From: Bacteroidales bacterium
GTDB lineage: Bacteria; Bacteroidota; Bacteroidia; Bacteroidales; F082
NCBI GenBank assembly: GCA_029983675.1
Contig: JASBYY010000044.1
Location: forward strand, 1-24,263
Direction: 5' to 3'
Length of the DNA stretch: 24,263 nt
The notes beneath the pieces were generated by a model. It had not been told where the DNA came from and did no database searches. It saw only the letters and a program-made list of their open reading frames with translations. Numbering within the stretch: position 1 is the stretch's first letter; every line of letters starts with the position of its first letter. A program made the translations under genes and the position numbers. Of this stretch, positions 24,248 to 24,263 are shown piece after piece.

Positions 24248-24263
24248 CCGGAAAAATAAGCAG

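Larger units (their letters stand above)
23696..24263 (+). other. Intergenic region at the right edge
   Basis: Apart from the upstream extension of the porin frame, I see no gene. The stretch is AT-rich and holds an inverted repeat (24109-24134 with its partner to 24150) and a rightward -7 promoter element close to the edge. Confidence 0.6.

Overview
The window reads as chromosomal DNA from a member of the Bacteroidota, most likely the Bacteroidales. Evidence: TAnnTTTG-type -7 promoter elements, a C25 (gingipain-type) peptidase, GLPGLI-family proteins, a carboxypeptidase-regulatory-domain outer-membrane barrel, a Bacteroidetes-type putative porin and A-rich rather than Shine-Dalgarno-rich ribosome binding regions. 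Almost everything is on the minus strand; the exceptions are a TerB/DnaJ membrane protein, a candidate small RNA and a promoter at the far right edge.

Layout, left to right: (a) 1-4069, the 5' 1356 codons of a very large secreted C25 cysteine peptidase with a beta-helix-like second half; its 3' end lies outside the window. (b) 4070-4468, an intergenic stretch with the peptidase promoter and a divergent candidate small RNA ending in a strong hairpin. (c) 4469-14704, a compact minus-strand operon for a ribosomally made, radical-SAM-modified peptide (RiPP) of the GG-leader Bacteroidales type. In transcription order: precursor A, GLPGLI protein, precursor B, GLPGLI protein, SPASM radical SAM maturase, second radical SAM-like protein, C39-peptidase ABC exporter, a small HlyD-like membrane-anchored protein, and an 877-residue outer-membrane barrel. 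(d) 14705-17660, a patchy region with two diverged direct repeats flanking a two-gene membrane/lipoprotein unit, followed by the wreck of a second GLPGLI-radical SAM unit. (e) 17751-20468, pyruvate phosphate dikinase with its own promoter and terminator, divergent from the TerB/DnaJ gene (20632-21558). (f) 21638-23695, a putative porin, followed by about 570 bases with an inverted repeat and a rightward promoter at the edge.

How the RiPP genes would work together (inference from the families): the precursors share an almost identical 23-residue leader ending in GG and have unrelated-looking cores sharing a CxCGCC motif plus one distal Cys. The SPASM maturase and the second radical SAM-like protein would modify the core. 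The C39 domain of the exporter would cut after GG and the transporter would export the product across the inner membrane. The small HlyD-like protein and the barrel are placed to handle passage through the periplasm and outer membrane. The GLPGLI proteins are secreted and of unknown function; their strict pairing with each precursor is the most distinctive aspect of the locus. A decayed copy 5 kb upstream shows that such units have been duplicated and lost here.
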